DNA from: Planctomycetota bacterium
Lineage (GTDB): Bacteria > Planctomycetota > Planctomycetia > Pirellulales > Lacipirellulaceae
Direction: 5' to 3'
Assembly (NCBI GenBank): GCA_029259945.1
Contig: JAJDEF010000008.1
Span: forward strand, 62,001 to 126,000
Length of the DNA stretch: 64,000 nt
Shown: positions 15,924 through 23,990 of the stretch, piece by piece
Layout: every line of letters begins with the position of its first letter
Position numbering within the stretch: position 1 is the stretch's first letter
The notes under the pieces: model-generated
Seen by the model: only the letters and a program-made list of their open reading frames with translations
What the model was told of the DNA's origin: nothing
Databases searched by the model: none
Position numbers and translations under genes: made by a program

Positions 15924-16298
15924 TCAGCCGTTAACCATCCTGGTTATTCCTTCTTTGAGATGCATGACATTGAAATTGAGTAGGAGTCCAACTCGAAGTT
16001 GGCTTAGTTTCAGATACGATAGTAATTGTGCTTTGTGAATGGGTAATATACGTTCCACAACTTTTAATTCGAGAATGATTTCATCTTCAACCAAAATGTC
16101 AATTCGATACCCAGCGTTAATTCTTACCTGTTCATAAACGATTGGTAGCTCAACTTGAGATTCCGCCTTGAGTTGACGTTGGTGGAGTTCAAATAATAGG
16201 CACTTTTCGTAAGCCGATTCTAAGAGTCCAGGTCCGAGCGCCGAATGCACCTTCATGGCGGCACCCAAAATCTTTTCGGTGAGCTCATTCTGGGTCAT
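15924..16298 (-). CDS. GxxExxY family protein
   Basis: 124 residues with the family signature GLLESAYE (Gly-x-x-Glu-x-x-Tyr) near residue 24, then the nuclease-like core RIDILVEDEIILELKVVE, whose acidic and Lys residues match the PD-(D/E)xK pattern often suggested for this family. Function is not established. It is bracketed by inverted CCACAGAGG-type repeats and sits between aceE and aceF, so it looks like an inserted unit. A longer frame (from 16481) runs into the aceE 3' end and was not used. Confidence 0.85.
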   Translation of the reverse strand: MTQNELTEKILGAAMKVHSALGPGLLESAYEKCLLFELHQRQLKAESQVELPIVYEQVRINAGYRIDILVEDEIILELKVVERILPIHKAQLLSYLKLSQLRVGLLLNFNVMHLKEGITRMVNG

Positions 16299-16302
16299 CA
16301 AT

Positions 16303-16334
16303 CTCTGCGAACCTCTGTGTCCTCTGTGGTAAAT
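16303..16334 (-). repeat. CCACAGAGG-type repeat, right flank of the GxxExxY gene
   Basis: On the minus strand TTTACCACAGAGGACACAG then AGGTTCGCAGAG, ending 5 bases before the GxxExxY start codon. Confidence 0.85.
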
Positions 16335-16357
16335 CTTTTCATCGTGTTGGTAAAAGG

Positions 16358-19057
16358 TTAGGCATACAGGGCAGATTTTTTTTCGGGGTCGATGCCTAGT
16401 TGTTTGACTGCTTTGGCCAACTTGCTGGCGTCGAATTGGTTGCGTTTGCTCAATTGGCTGAGGGCGGCGAGGGTGATGCATTCGGCGTCGACTTCGAAGT
16501 GGCGACGCAATGCTTCGCGTGATTCGCTGCGGCCCATGCCATCGGTGCCAAGCGAGTAGAGTCCTCCAGGAACCCAGGGGCTGATTTGCTCGGCCAAGAT
16601 GCGTAGGTAGTCGGTGGCGGCGACCACCGGGCCGTCGATGCCCTCAAGCTGCTGCTCGACATACGATCGGCGCGGTGTTTTGCCGGGGTTCAGCATGTTC
16701 CAACGTTCGCATTCTTGGGCGTCGCGGCGGAGTTGGTTGTAGCTGGTGACGCTCCAGATGTCGCTGGCGATGCCATAGTCTTTGGCCAGGATCTCTGCAG
16801 CGCGGAGTGCTTCGCGGAGGATGGGGCCGCTGCCGAAGAGTTGGACCCGTGGGCCAGCGGCTTCGACGCTAGCGACCTGATACATGCCGCGGATGATGCC
16901 TTCTTCACAGCCCTTGGGCATTTCGGGCATCAGGTAGTTTTCGTTTTCGAGTGTGATGTAATAGATGGCCGTCTCGTTGTCGACATACATCCGCTTGAGA
17001 CCTTCGAAGATGATGACGGCGGTTTCGTAAGCATAGGCGGGGTCGTAGGCACGTACGGTGGGGTAAGCCATGGCGTTGACAAGGCTGTGACCATCTTGGT
17101 GTTGTAGTCCTTCGCCGTTGAGCGTAGTTCGACCTGCGGTTCCTCCCAACATAAAACCTTTGGCGCGGACGTCGGCTGCGGCCCAAATGAGATCGCCGAT
17201 GCGTTGAAATCCGAACATCGAATAGTAGATGAACATGGGGATCATGTTGACGCCGTGCGAGGCGTAGCTGGTGCCGGCGGCGATGAACGAGGACATGGCA
17301 CCTGCCTCGGTGATCCCTTCTTCGAGCAGTTGGCCATCTTGCGCTTCTTTGTAGTAGGCGATTTGATCGGAGTCGACCGGCTCGTAGAGCTGTCCGGCAT
17401 GGGCGTAGATGCCGATTTGGCGGAAGAGTCCTTCCATGCCAAAGGTGCGAGATTCGTCGGGGACGATTGGCACCAAATGTTTGCCGATTTTTTTGTCGCG
17501 GAGCAGGTCGCTGAGTAGGCGAACAAAGCCCATCGTGGTCGACATTTCTTTGTCGGGCCCGCGGCTGACGAGCTTGGTCATCGATTTTTCGTAGTCGGCA
17601 AGCGTTGGCACTTTGAGGGTGACGGGCGCCGTATTTCGGCATGGCATCGGGCCGCCGAGTGCTTCGCGACGTTCGCGGAGATAGGTCATTTCGGGGCTAT
17701 CTTCGGGGGGCCGATAGAAGGGGGCTTCGGCGACCCGTTCGTCGGAGATGGGAATGCCAAAGCGTGAGCGGAATTCGCGTAGTTCTTTTTCGTTAAGTTT
17801 CTTTTGATTGTGCGAGACGTTGCGACCTTCGCCACCCTCGCCTACGCCGTAGCCTTTGATGGTTTTGGCAATGATGACGGTGGGTCGATCGGTGCATTCA
17901 GTGGCGGCTTTGAAAGCGGCATGGACTTTTTCGGGGTCGTGCCCGCCGCGGCGCATTTTGTTGAGTTTTTCGTCGGAGTAGTTTTTCACCATTTCTAGCA
18001 GTTCGGGGTATTCGCCGAAGAAATGTTCGCGGATGTATTTGCCGTCAGAGACGGTGTACTTTTGATATTGGCCATCGACGACTTCCATCATGCGTCGGGC
18101 GAGGAGGCTGTTTTCGTCTTGTTCGAGAAGTGGATCCCAATCGTCGCCCCAGATGACTTTGATGACGTTCCAGCCGGCACCTCGGAAAGCGCCTTCGAGC
18201 TCTTGGATGATTTTGCCGTTGCCGCGTACAGGGCCGTCGAGTCGTTGTAAGTTGCAGTTAATGACGAAGGTGAGATTATGGAGTTTTTCGCGTGAGGCGA
18301 GCGTGATGGCACCGAGCGTTTCGGGCTCGTCACATTCGCCATCGCCGAGGAAGGCCCAAACACGTTTGTTCGAGGTGTCGAGGATGCCCCGGTCGTTGAG
18401 ATATTCGTTGAAGCGAGCTTGGTAGATGGCCATGATTGGCGCGAGGCCCATCGAGACGGTGGGGAATTCCCAGAAGTCGGGCATCAACCAGGGGTGGGGG
18501 TAGGAGGAGAGCCCGCCTCCTTCGCTTAGCTCGCGGCGGAAGTTGATGAGGTTTTGTTCGGTGAGGCGTCCTTCGAGAAAGGCACGCGCGTACATTCCCG
18601 GGGCGGCGTGGCCTTGAAAATAAACCTGGTCGCCCGCGTATCCGTCGCCACGGCCGCGGATAAAGTGATTGAGCGCGACTTCGTAGAGGGTGGCCGAAGA
18701 AGCAAAGGTGGAAATGTGGCCGCCCGGCGAAGCAGGGTCGCGGTTGGCCCGGGTGACCATGGCCATCGCATTCCAGCGAACAAAGCTTTTGATGCGCCGT
18801 TCGAGTTCACGATTGCCAGGGTAGGGCGGCTGCTTGCTACGGGGGATGGTGTTGAAGTAAGGCGTGGTGGCGGTGAACGGCAGTTCGACGCCGTTGCGGT
18901 GTGCCGTTTCGTCGAGCGCAGCAAGCAGTTGCTGGACGCGTTCGGGGCCTTTGCTTTCGAGCACATAGTCAAGCGACTCAAGCCATTCGGCTGTTTCTGC
19001 CGGGTCGACGTCGTTGGGAATGGGAGAGTTTGGCATGGCGGTATTGGTATTGGCCAT
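16358..19057 (-). CDS. aceE: Pyruvate dehydrogenase E1 component, homodimeric type
   Basis: 899 residues, the length of the single-chain E1. The thiamine-diphosphate motif runs from GDGECDEPE (238-246) to NCNLQRLDGP (267-276). The family blocks DQVYFQGHAAPGMYARAF and GTAGRTTLNGEGLQHQDGHS are present. It decarboxylates pyruvate and acetylates the lipoyl group of AceF. It lies 79 bases after lpd. Start MANTNTAMP at 19057; upstream codons are in the lpd-aceE gap and read as noise. Confidence 0.95.
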   Translation of the reverse strand: MANTNTAMPNSPIPNDVDPAETAEWLESLDYVLESKGPERVQQLLAALDETAHRNGVELPFTATTPYFNTIPRSKQPPYPGNRELERRIKSFVRWNAMAMVTRANRDPASPGGHISTFASSATLYEVALNHFIRGRGDGYAGDQVYFQGHAAPGMYARAFLEGRLTEQNLINFRRELSEGGGLSSYPHPWLMPDFWEFPTVSMGLAPIMAIYQARFNEYLNDRGILDTSNKRVWAFLGDGECDEPETLGAITLASREKLHNLTFVINCNLQRLDGPVRGNGKIIQELEGAFRGAGWNVIKVIWGDDWDPLLEQDENSLLARRMMEVVDGQYQKYTVSDGKYIREHFFGEYPELLEMVKNYSDEKLNKMRRGGHDPEKVHAAFKAATECTDRPTVIIAKTIKGYGVGEGGEGRNVSHNQKKLNEKELREFRSRFGIPISDERVAEAPFYRPPEDSPEMTYLRERREALGGPMPCRNTAPVTLKVPTLADYEKSMTKLVSRGPDKEMSTTMGFVRLLSDLLRDKKIGKHLVPIVPDESRTFGMEGLFRQIGIYAHAGQLYEPVDSDQIAYYKEAQDGQLLEEGITEAGAMSSFIAAGTSYASHGVNMIPMFIYYSMFGFQRIGDLIWAAADVRAKGFMLGGTAGRTTLNGEGLQHQDGHSLVNAMAYPTVRAYDPAYAYETAVIIFEGLKRMYVDNETAIYYITLENENYLMPEMPKGCEEGIIRGMYQVASVEAAGPRVQLFGSGPILREALRAAEILAKDYGIASDIWSVTSYNQLRRDAQECERWNMLNPGKTPRRSYVEQQLEGIDGPVVAATDYLRILAEQISPWVPGGLYSLGTDGMGRSESREALRRHFEVDAECITLAALSQLSKRNQFDASKLAKAVKQLGIDPEKKSALYA

Positions 19058-19136
19058 TTTGACAGGTCCTTGTTTTGGAAGGAGTTGTTGGCCGCTACTT
19101 CCGGGTTTGTATTGATTCGGTTTTGAGAAACTATTT

Positions 19137-20555
19137 TTATTTTCGTTTTGGTCGGTAAACTTCGGTGGCTGAGCCGAGATGGACTTCGCCGGCGAAGGCG
19201 ACCGTTTCGCTGAGCGTGGGGTGGGGGTGGATCGCGTCGGCGACGTCGCGGACGGTGCATCCCATCTCGATAGCGACGACCGCTTCGGCAATTAGCTCGC
19301 CGGCGCCAGACCCGACGATGCCGCAGCCTAACAGGCGATCGGTCTCGGGGTCGATGATCCATTTGGTGAGCCCCTCGGTGATGCCCATGGCGATGGCTCG
19401 GCCGCTGGCTTGCCAAGGGTATTGGGCGATGGTGACCTTGCGGCCCGATTGTTTTGCTTCTTCGGCAGTGATGCCAGCCCAGGCGATTTCGGGGTCGGTG
19501 AAGACAACCGCCGGGATGGCGACTTTGTCGAACGCCGCCGGTTCGCCGGCGAGCACTTCGGCAGCGACTTTGCCTTCGTGCGAGGCCTTGTGGGCGAGCA
19601 TCGGATCGCCGGCCACATCGCCGATGGCTAGGATGTGTGGGTCGGAGGTGCGTTGTTGCTGGTCGACTTCGACGAAGCCGCGGTCGTTGATCGTGACGCT
19701 TGTGTTTTCTAGTCCAAAGCCTGCGCTGACCGGGCGGCGGCCGACCGAGATCAACACGCGGTCGTAAGCAATTGCCCCTTCGACATCGGGGCCTTCCATC
19801 TGCACTTCGACTTTTTTGCCGACGTCTTTCAAGCCAACGACTTTGGTGTTGAGGCGAATGTGGGCGAACAGTTTGCCGAGACGCTTGGCGAGCGGTTTGA
19901 CGAGGTCGCGGTCGGCGCCGGGCAACAGGCCATCGGTGAGTTCGACGACCGAAACCTCGGTTCCGAGTTCGGCGTAGACGGAGCCCATTTCGAGGCCGAT
20001 GTAGCCGCCTCCGATGATGAGCATGGTTTTGGGGACATCGGCGAGCTGCAAGGCGCCGGTGGAATCCATCACGCGGTCGGAGCCGATGTCGAACATGCCG
20101 GGCATGGCGGGAACCGAGCCGGTGGCCAAGATGCAATGGTCGAAGGTGATTCGTTCGCTGTCGTAGGTGGCCGGGTCGCCTCCTTCGAGCTGCACAGTTT
20201 GTGAGTCGACGAAGATGCCCCGGGCGTTGACGATGCGCACTTTACGCCGTTTGGCCAGTTGGGCCAAGCCGCCGGTGAGGGTGTCGATGACCTGCTCTTT
20301 GCGGGCGCGCATGGTGTCGACGTTGAGTTTCATTTTGCCGAAGGCGACGCCCCATTCGGCCATTTCGCGGGTTTCGCTGATGACCTTCGCGACGTGGAGC
20401 AAAGCCTTGGAGGGAATGCAGCCGCGCAGCAGACAGGTTCCGCCCAGACGCGGGTCGGCTTCGACAATGGTGACTTCAAGGCCCAAATCGGCAGCCATGA
20501 AGGCGGCGGCATAACCGCCGGGCCCACCACCCAGTACAACAATTTGTGAATGCAT
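19137..20555 (-). CDS. lpd: Dihydrolipoamide dehydrogenase (E3)
   Basis: 472-residue FAD enzyme that reoxidises the lipoyl group. FAD-binding GGGPGGYAAA (9-18), redox pair Cys41/Cys46 in GGTCLLRGCIPS, NAD-binding GGGYIGLEMG near 180, and HPHPTLSE near the C-terminus with the catalytic His-Glu. It is the first gene of the lpd-aceE-(GxxExxY)-aceF operon. Confidence 0.95.
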   Translation of the reverse strand: MHSQIVVLGGGPGGYAAAFMAADLGLEVTIVEADPRLGGTCLLRGCIPSKALLHVAKVISETREMAEWGVAFGKMKLNVDTMRARKEQVIDTLTGGLAQLAKRRKVRIVNARGIFVDSQTVQLEGGDPATYDSERITFDHCILATGSVPAMPGMFDIGSDRVMDSTGALQLADVPKTMLIIGGGYIGLEMGSVYAELGTEVSVVELTDGLLPGADRDLVKPLAKRLGKLFAHIRLNTKVVGLKDVGKKVEVQMEGPDVEGAIAYDRVLISVGRRPVSAGFGLENTSVTINDRGFVEVDQQQRTSDPHILAIGDVAGDPMLAHKASHEGKVAAEVLAGEPAAFDKVAIPAVVFTDPEIAWAGITAEEAKQSGRKVTIAQYPWQASGRAIAMGITEGLTKWIIDPETDRLLGCGIVGSGAGELIAEAVVAIEMGCTVRDVADAIHPHPTLSETVAFAGEVHLGSATEVYRPKRK

Positions 20556-20665
20556 CGAGAGTCTCTGAACGATCGTAAAACCAATGGAATAAGCATTTTA
20601 CCGCGTTTGGGGGTTCCTACAATGGGAGTTGACCAAAGGGGCGAGGTGTACTTCGCCTCAATTTT

Positions 20666-20699
20666 TTACCGCAGGGGACGCAAAGAGCGCAGAGTGCGG
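20666..20699 (+). repeat. CCACAGAGG-type dispersed repeat
   Basis: TTTACCGCAGGGGACGCAAA then GAGCGCAGAGTGCG, a variant of the family seen at 15887 and 39419. Confidence 0.75.
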
Positions 20700-20795
20700 T
20701 GGGTTTTTGGGGGAAATCTAGACGGGGGGGAGAAACCTGCTAGAATGGGCCTCGTACTGAGACGGATTTAGTCTTTTAGGAAATTGAACTAACGC

Positions 20796-20863
20796 AAAAC
20801 CCCACATCGCCAGATTCTTGTTCGGCCCTTGGCCGTAGGAATCTAGCAGTGTGGGGTTTTTTC
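20796..20863 (+). terminator. Large bulged hairpin with T-run; terminator or small RNA end
   Basis: AAAACCCCACA pairs with TGTGGGGTTTT, and the inner AGATTC pairs with GAATCT around a GGCCCTTGGCC-containing loop. Six T follow. No plus-strand gene lies directly upstream, so it may end a short untranslated RNA starting near 20750 (TAGAAT at 20740), which is only a guess. Confidence 0.55.
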
Positions 20864-20884
20864 GTGCGATTACCGTACTTACTG

Positions 20885-20919
20885 GGTGCCATGCTCACGC
20901 AAGCGTGGAGCATGGCACC
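20885..20919 (+). repeat. Full palindrome of the GGTGCCATGCTC repeat
   Basis: Perfect 12-base arms GGTGCCATGCTC (20885-20896) and GAGCATGGCACC (20908-20919). The centre CACGC-AA-GCGTG is itself a palindrome. Confidence 0.9.
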
Positions 20920-20960
20920 GACCGAGTTCCCTGATGTTTTTACTCTGAAAAGGACGATCG

Positions 20961-21950
20961 ATGAAAACCGTCACCGCTTTTGCATTCTTATCCTTAACAC
21001 TTTTCTTTGCCACAGCCGCCCACGCTGTCACATTCGACTGGGCCACGGTTGGCAACGCCGGTAATGCGGGAGAGGTACAATCGCAAGGTACTTTCGGTGC
21101 TGTCGCCTATACCTACAACATCAGCAAGACCGAAGTGACCAACGCCCAGTACGTCGACTTTCTCAATGCGGTCGCCGACACCGATCCCAACGCACTCTAC
21201 AGCACCTCGATGGATTCAAGCACCCAGGGCGGGATCACACGTAGCGGCTCCTCAGGCAGCTATACGTATACAGTAAAATCCGACTCCATCGGCAACGGCC
21301 CAGGCGGAACCGACTACATCTACGGCAACAAGCCAGTGAACTATGTTTCGTTCCTCGACGCAATGCGATTCACCAACTGGCTGGAGAACGGCCAGGGAAG
21401 CGGCGGCACCGAGTCGGGCGTCTACACCATCGGCAGCGGCACCGATGAAGTCCGCAACCCGAACGCGACCTATTTCATTCCCACCGAAGATGAGTGGTAC
21501 AAAGCAGCCTACCATCAGAACGATGGCGTAACAGGCAACTACTACGACTATCCCACCTCAACCGACCTAGTGCCGAACAACAACCTTCCCTCGTCTGACA
21601 CAGGCAATTCGGCAAACTTTTTCGACAGTGGATACACGACGGGCAATTCGAGCTATCCGATGACCGATGTCGGCGCGTACACTCAATCGGAGAGCCCCTA
21701 CGGCACGTTCGATCAAGGCGGCAACGTCTGGGAGTGGAATGAAACCCTCATTAGTTCGTCTTCCCGCAGCATTCGCGGCGGTGGTTGGGTCGTCAACTCC
21801 GACGTCTTGGCCGCGTCGGACCGGAAGGGCGGCGAGGACCCCTCGATCGAGAGCATTAGCGTTGGGTTCCGCGTGGCAAGTGTCCCTGAGCCAAGTTCGC
21901 TGTTATTAGGGGCGATGGTTGGTTTGGGGTTGTTGATGCGGCGCCGGTGA
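20961..21950 (+). CDS. Secreted FGE/SUMF1-like protein with PEP-CTERM anchor
   Basis: 329 residues. Signal peptide (1-22, ending AHA), a formylglycine-generating-enzyme-like domain (KTEVTNAQYVDFLNAV, PVNYVSFLDAMRFTNWLENG, FIPTEDEWYKAAYH, GNVWEWNE, RSIRGGGWV) and a C-terminal VPEPSSLLLGAMVGLGLLMRRR-type sorting signal: Val-Pro-Glu-Pro, a helix, then Arg. PEP-CTERM proteins are processed by exosortase. The active-site cysteines of true FGE are missing after RGGGW, so a binding or structural role is more likely than catalysis. Confidence 0.85.
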   Translation: MKTVTAFAFLSLTLFFATAAHAVTFDWATVGNAGNAGEVQSQGTFGAVAYTYNISKTEVTNAQYVDFLNAVADTDPNALYSTSMDSSTQGGITRSGSSGSYTYTVKSDSIGNGPGGTDYIYGNKPVNYVSFLDAMRFTNWLENGQGSGGTESGVYTIGSGTDEVRNPNATYFIPTEDEWYKAAYHQNDGVTGNYYDYPTSTDLVPNNNLPSSDTGNSANFFDSGYTTGNSSYPMTDVGAYTQSESPYGTFDQGGNVWEWNETLISSSSRSIRGGGWVVNSDVLAASDRKGGEDPSIESISVGFRVASVPEPSSLLLGAMVGLGLLMRRR

Positions 21951-21964
21951 CCGAGTTAGTTTTT

Positions 21965-22067
21965 TTACCGCAGAGGACGCCGAGAGCGCAGAGGGGGTAT
22001 CAGATTATTTTATCTGTGCTGCCTGGAGTTCTCTGTGGCAATCCTTTTTCACCTCTTTGAAAAAAGG
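21965..22067. repeat. CCACAGAGG-type repeat and nearby inverted repeats
   Basis: TTACCGCAGAGGACGCCGAG (21965-21984) continues the family; a partner TTCTCTGTGG lies near 22029. CCTTTTTCA / TGAAAAAAGG (22043-22067) forms a hairpin, and GCGACTT-GTA-AAGTCGC follows at 22079-22095. Together they could terminate the two convergent genes. Confidence 0.55.
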
Positions 22068-22149
22068 GGGGGGCTCCGGCGACTTGTAAAGTCGCGGCTT
22101 TTGAGTTTGGAGCTGATGTGATTGCTACTTTTTCGGCAGGCGGCAAACG

Positions 22150-22617
22150 CTAATTCGTGGTCAGTGTAAATTCGGTGAGTAGTGCTTCGTCCACCAGATG
22201 CGATTTCATCAGCCGGTTGATGCGTAATTTCACAATTCGACGAAAACGGTGTAACCCGGGCTCTAGATAGTCTTGTCTTTCTGCTAGACGAACGGCAATG
22301 AACACTTGGTTACGTAAGCGATGCTTCCAGTGCTCGAGTTGTTCGATTGTCTTCTCCCCAGCAGTTTTATTCAGCGCCAAGTGCATGTGGAATGTTAATT
22401 GGATAGTCTCGTTACGTGTGGGCCGCCAGTCTTTAATGCGAAAATCACCTAGATCTGTCAGTGGCCGCAACTCTTCAATCTCTTTCGTGTCTGATGAATT
22501 GGCTTCTTCCTGTTGAGCAACCACTCCCGTGGGGAGTAGTAGCAACAGGGCGCACGATAGCCAGGCCGCAAATATCATGCGAAGGCAACTGAAGGACTGG
22601 TTAAAAACGCGCTTCAT
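22150..22617 (-). CDS. FliL-like secreted protein 1
   Basis: 155 residues. Signal peptide (hydrophobic 15-32, cut near VVA), then LGDFRIKDWRP, a beta stretch TIQLTFHMHLAL, and LRNQVFIAVRLAERQDYLEP...RRIVKLRINRLM...LLTEFTL. The order matches the FliL periplasmic domain (LRN..LL, D(L), Lys/Arg-rich helix, N, F..F). FliL sits on the flagellar motor, but no flagellar gene is near. Function here is unknown. Confidence 0.5.
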   Translation of the reverse strand: MKRVFNQSFSCLRMIFAAWLSCALLLLLPTGVVAQQEEANSSDTKEIEELRPLTDLGDFRIKDWRPTRNETIQLTFHMHLALNKTAGEKTIEQLEHWKHRLRNQVFIAVRLAERQDYLEPGLHRFRRIVKLRINRLMKSHLVDEALLTEFTLTTN

Positions 22618-22687
22618 CGCTCCTCACCCCTGTTTATAGAACCGAACGGAAACTGTTGGTATGTAACTCATTGATCTAAACACGACC

Positions 22688-23236
22688 TCAAATTGGTTCA
22701 CAAATATTGTCGATCACCAAAAGCTGACGCAAGCGGTCTTGCCCTAAAATGGGGCGGACACTGTCGATAATTTTCGCTTTCAAAATCGACCATCGGCTAT
22801 CGACCAATTCTTCGAGCGAAGCGCTGCGACACACCAGCAAAACCGTGTCATCCAACATTCCCCGATGCCGAGCAACTTCCGATTTCACTGCCGATTCATT
22901 CCTCGGATCGACAACCGCCAATAGCTTGAATCGCACCTGCATCCATTGCGGCTTCGTGCCTTGTTTCGAGGCATCCTGCCGACGGGCTGCGACCGAAATG
23001 ATGTAAGAGCCCAGCTCCACTTCTCGAGTCGATTCCAAGGGCGTTTCAAACTCCAGCTCGACGAGGTAGTCTTCCAGCTTTGCCTTTGCTTCACCACCAC
23101 AACCGGGCAGCACGATGACTGTACCGATCAGTAGCAGCGCAACAACAGCACGCTGCACGACCTCTATAGGCGCGGAAATCGATTTGTGGCTACCAATAAA
23201 CACGGCTTTTTCTGGTCCTTCTACAGCCGGTTTCAA
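22688..23236 (-). CDS. FliL-like lipoprotein 2
   Basis: 182 residues. A long N-terminus leads to a hydrophobic segment and lipobox LPGC (Cys46). The domain that follows has the same layout as its neighbours: VELGSYIISV, WMQVRFKLLAVVD, then MLDDTVLLVCRSASLEELVD and a helix. It is the most diverged of the three. A later start (GTG codons within the first 35 residues) would give a more usual lipoprotein leader. It lies 70 bases upstream of the first FliL-like gene on the same strand. Confidence 0.45.
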   Translation of the reverse strand: MKPAVEGPEKAVFIGSHKSISAPIEVVQRAVVALLLIGTVIVLPGCGGEAKAKLEDYLVELEFETPLESTREVELGSYIISVAARRQDASKQGTKPQWMQVRFKLLAVVDPRNESAVKSEVARHRGMLDDTVLLVCRSASLEELVDSRWSILKAKIIDSVRPILGQDRLRQLLVIDNICEPI

Positions 23237-23516
23237 AACCCACTCTTGGCACGAAAATCTCCGGCCGCGGGATACTTTTTTGGCGTTTTGAAACCGACTC
23301 TAAGCTGAATCTGAGTGGCCTGATATCGCATCGATTTCTCGATCGACTCGCATGGCCGCAAAACTACACTCTGCTAAGGAATCATAGGCCAAACCTGACC
23401 GCGAATCGTATCCTATGCTTAAGAAGCTCAAATCCGCATCAGCACCCCCGCTATCAATGGTATCCATAATAACGATTGTCGCTGTTACACCAGCTTCGTC
23501 GCTCGGCCAGTTAGCC

Positions 23517-23990
23517 ATGAATTTTCATTCCACAGCATCGCAACGACTCGTCAGTAGGCGCACAAAGTGTCCACTGGTCTCGACGTTGCTTGTTGTTGTG
23601 ATCGTGCCGGGATGCTTCAACGCCGATGCCATGATTGAGAAGCGACGTGATATTGCTATTCAGACCCAGCTTCAAGAAGTCGATATTGGCAAATTCCACG
23701 TCTCGATTCCCCGACCGTCAGAGCAGGTCGCGGCCGCCGAAATCCATTTCCACGTTTTCGGCCATGTTGCCACCCGTGATTTCAAGAGTGTTGAAGTCTT
23801 GCTAGAAGAACATGGCCCTGAGTTGCGCCATCGCCTCCTGCTCTCGACGCGCGCCTTGGCGATCCAAGACCTTGAAGATCCAAAACTGACGAGCCTCCGC
23901 AAACATATCGCAAGCGTAGTCAACGAAAATCTTGAGGGCAGCCCTGTGCAATCTATCGGCTTTTACCAATTTAGATTCTCTAATCTCTAG
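23517..23990 (+). CDS. FliL-like lipoprotein 3
   Basis: 157 residues from the ATG at 23517. Basic leader, hydrophobic core and lipobox VPGC (Cys33), then VDIGKFHVSIPRP, AAEIHFHVFGHVA, and the clearest FliL match of the trio: ELRHRLLLSTRALAIQDLED, LTSLRKHIASVVNENL, SIGFYQFRFSN. It is divergent from the other two. Its TAG stop overlaps the stop of the convergent anti-sigma gene within CTAG (23987-23990). Confidence 0.55.
   Translation: MNFHSTASQRLVSRRTKCPLVSTLLVVVIVPGCFNADAMIEKRRDIAIQTQLQEVDIGKFHVSIPRPSEQVAAAEIHFHVFGHVATRDFKSVEVLLEEHGPELRHRLLLSTRALAIQDLEDPKLTSLRKHIASVVNENLEGSPVQSIGFYQFRFSNL

Larger units (their letters stand above)
20556..20960. other. Intergenic region between lpd and the PEP-CTERM protein gene
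   Basis: No gene seen. It contains a CCACAGAGG-type repeat (20666-20699), a long bulged hairpin ending in T-run (20796-20862) and a full copy of the GGTGCCATGCT palindrome (20885-20919). Confidence 0.6.

Noticed and set aside
15924..16481. Longer start for the GxxExxY protein
   Set aside because: The extra N-terminus reads through the inverted repeat and the 3' end of aceE; MTQNELTEKILG is the usual family start.
18526..20136. Long frame overlapping lpd and aceE on the minus strand
   Set aside because: Arg/His-rich translation in the wrong frame of two well-recognised genes.
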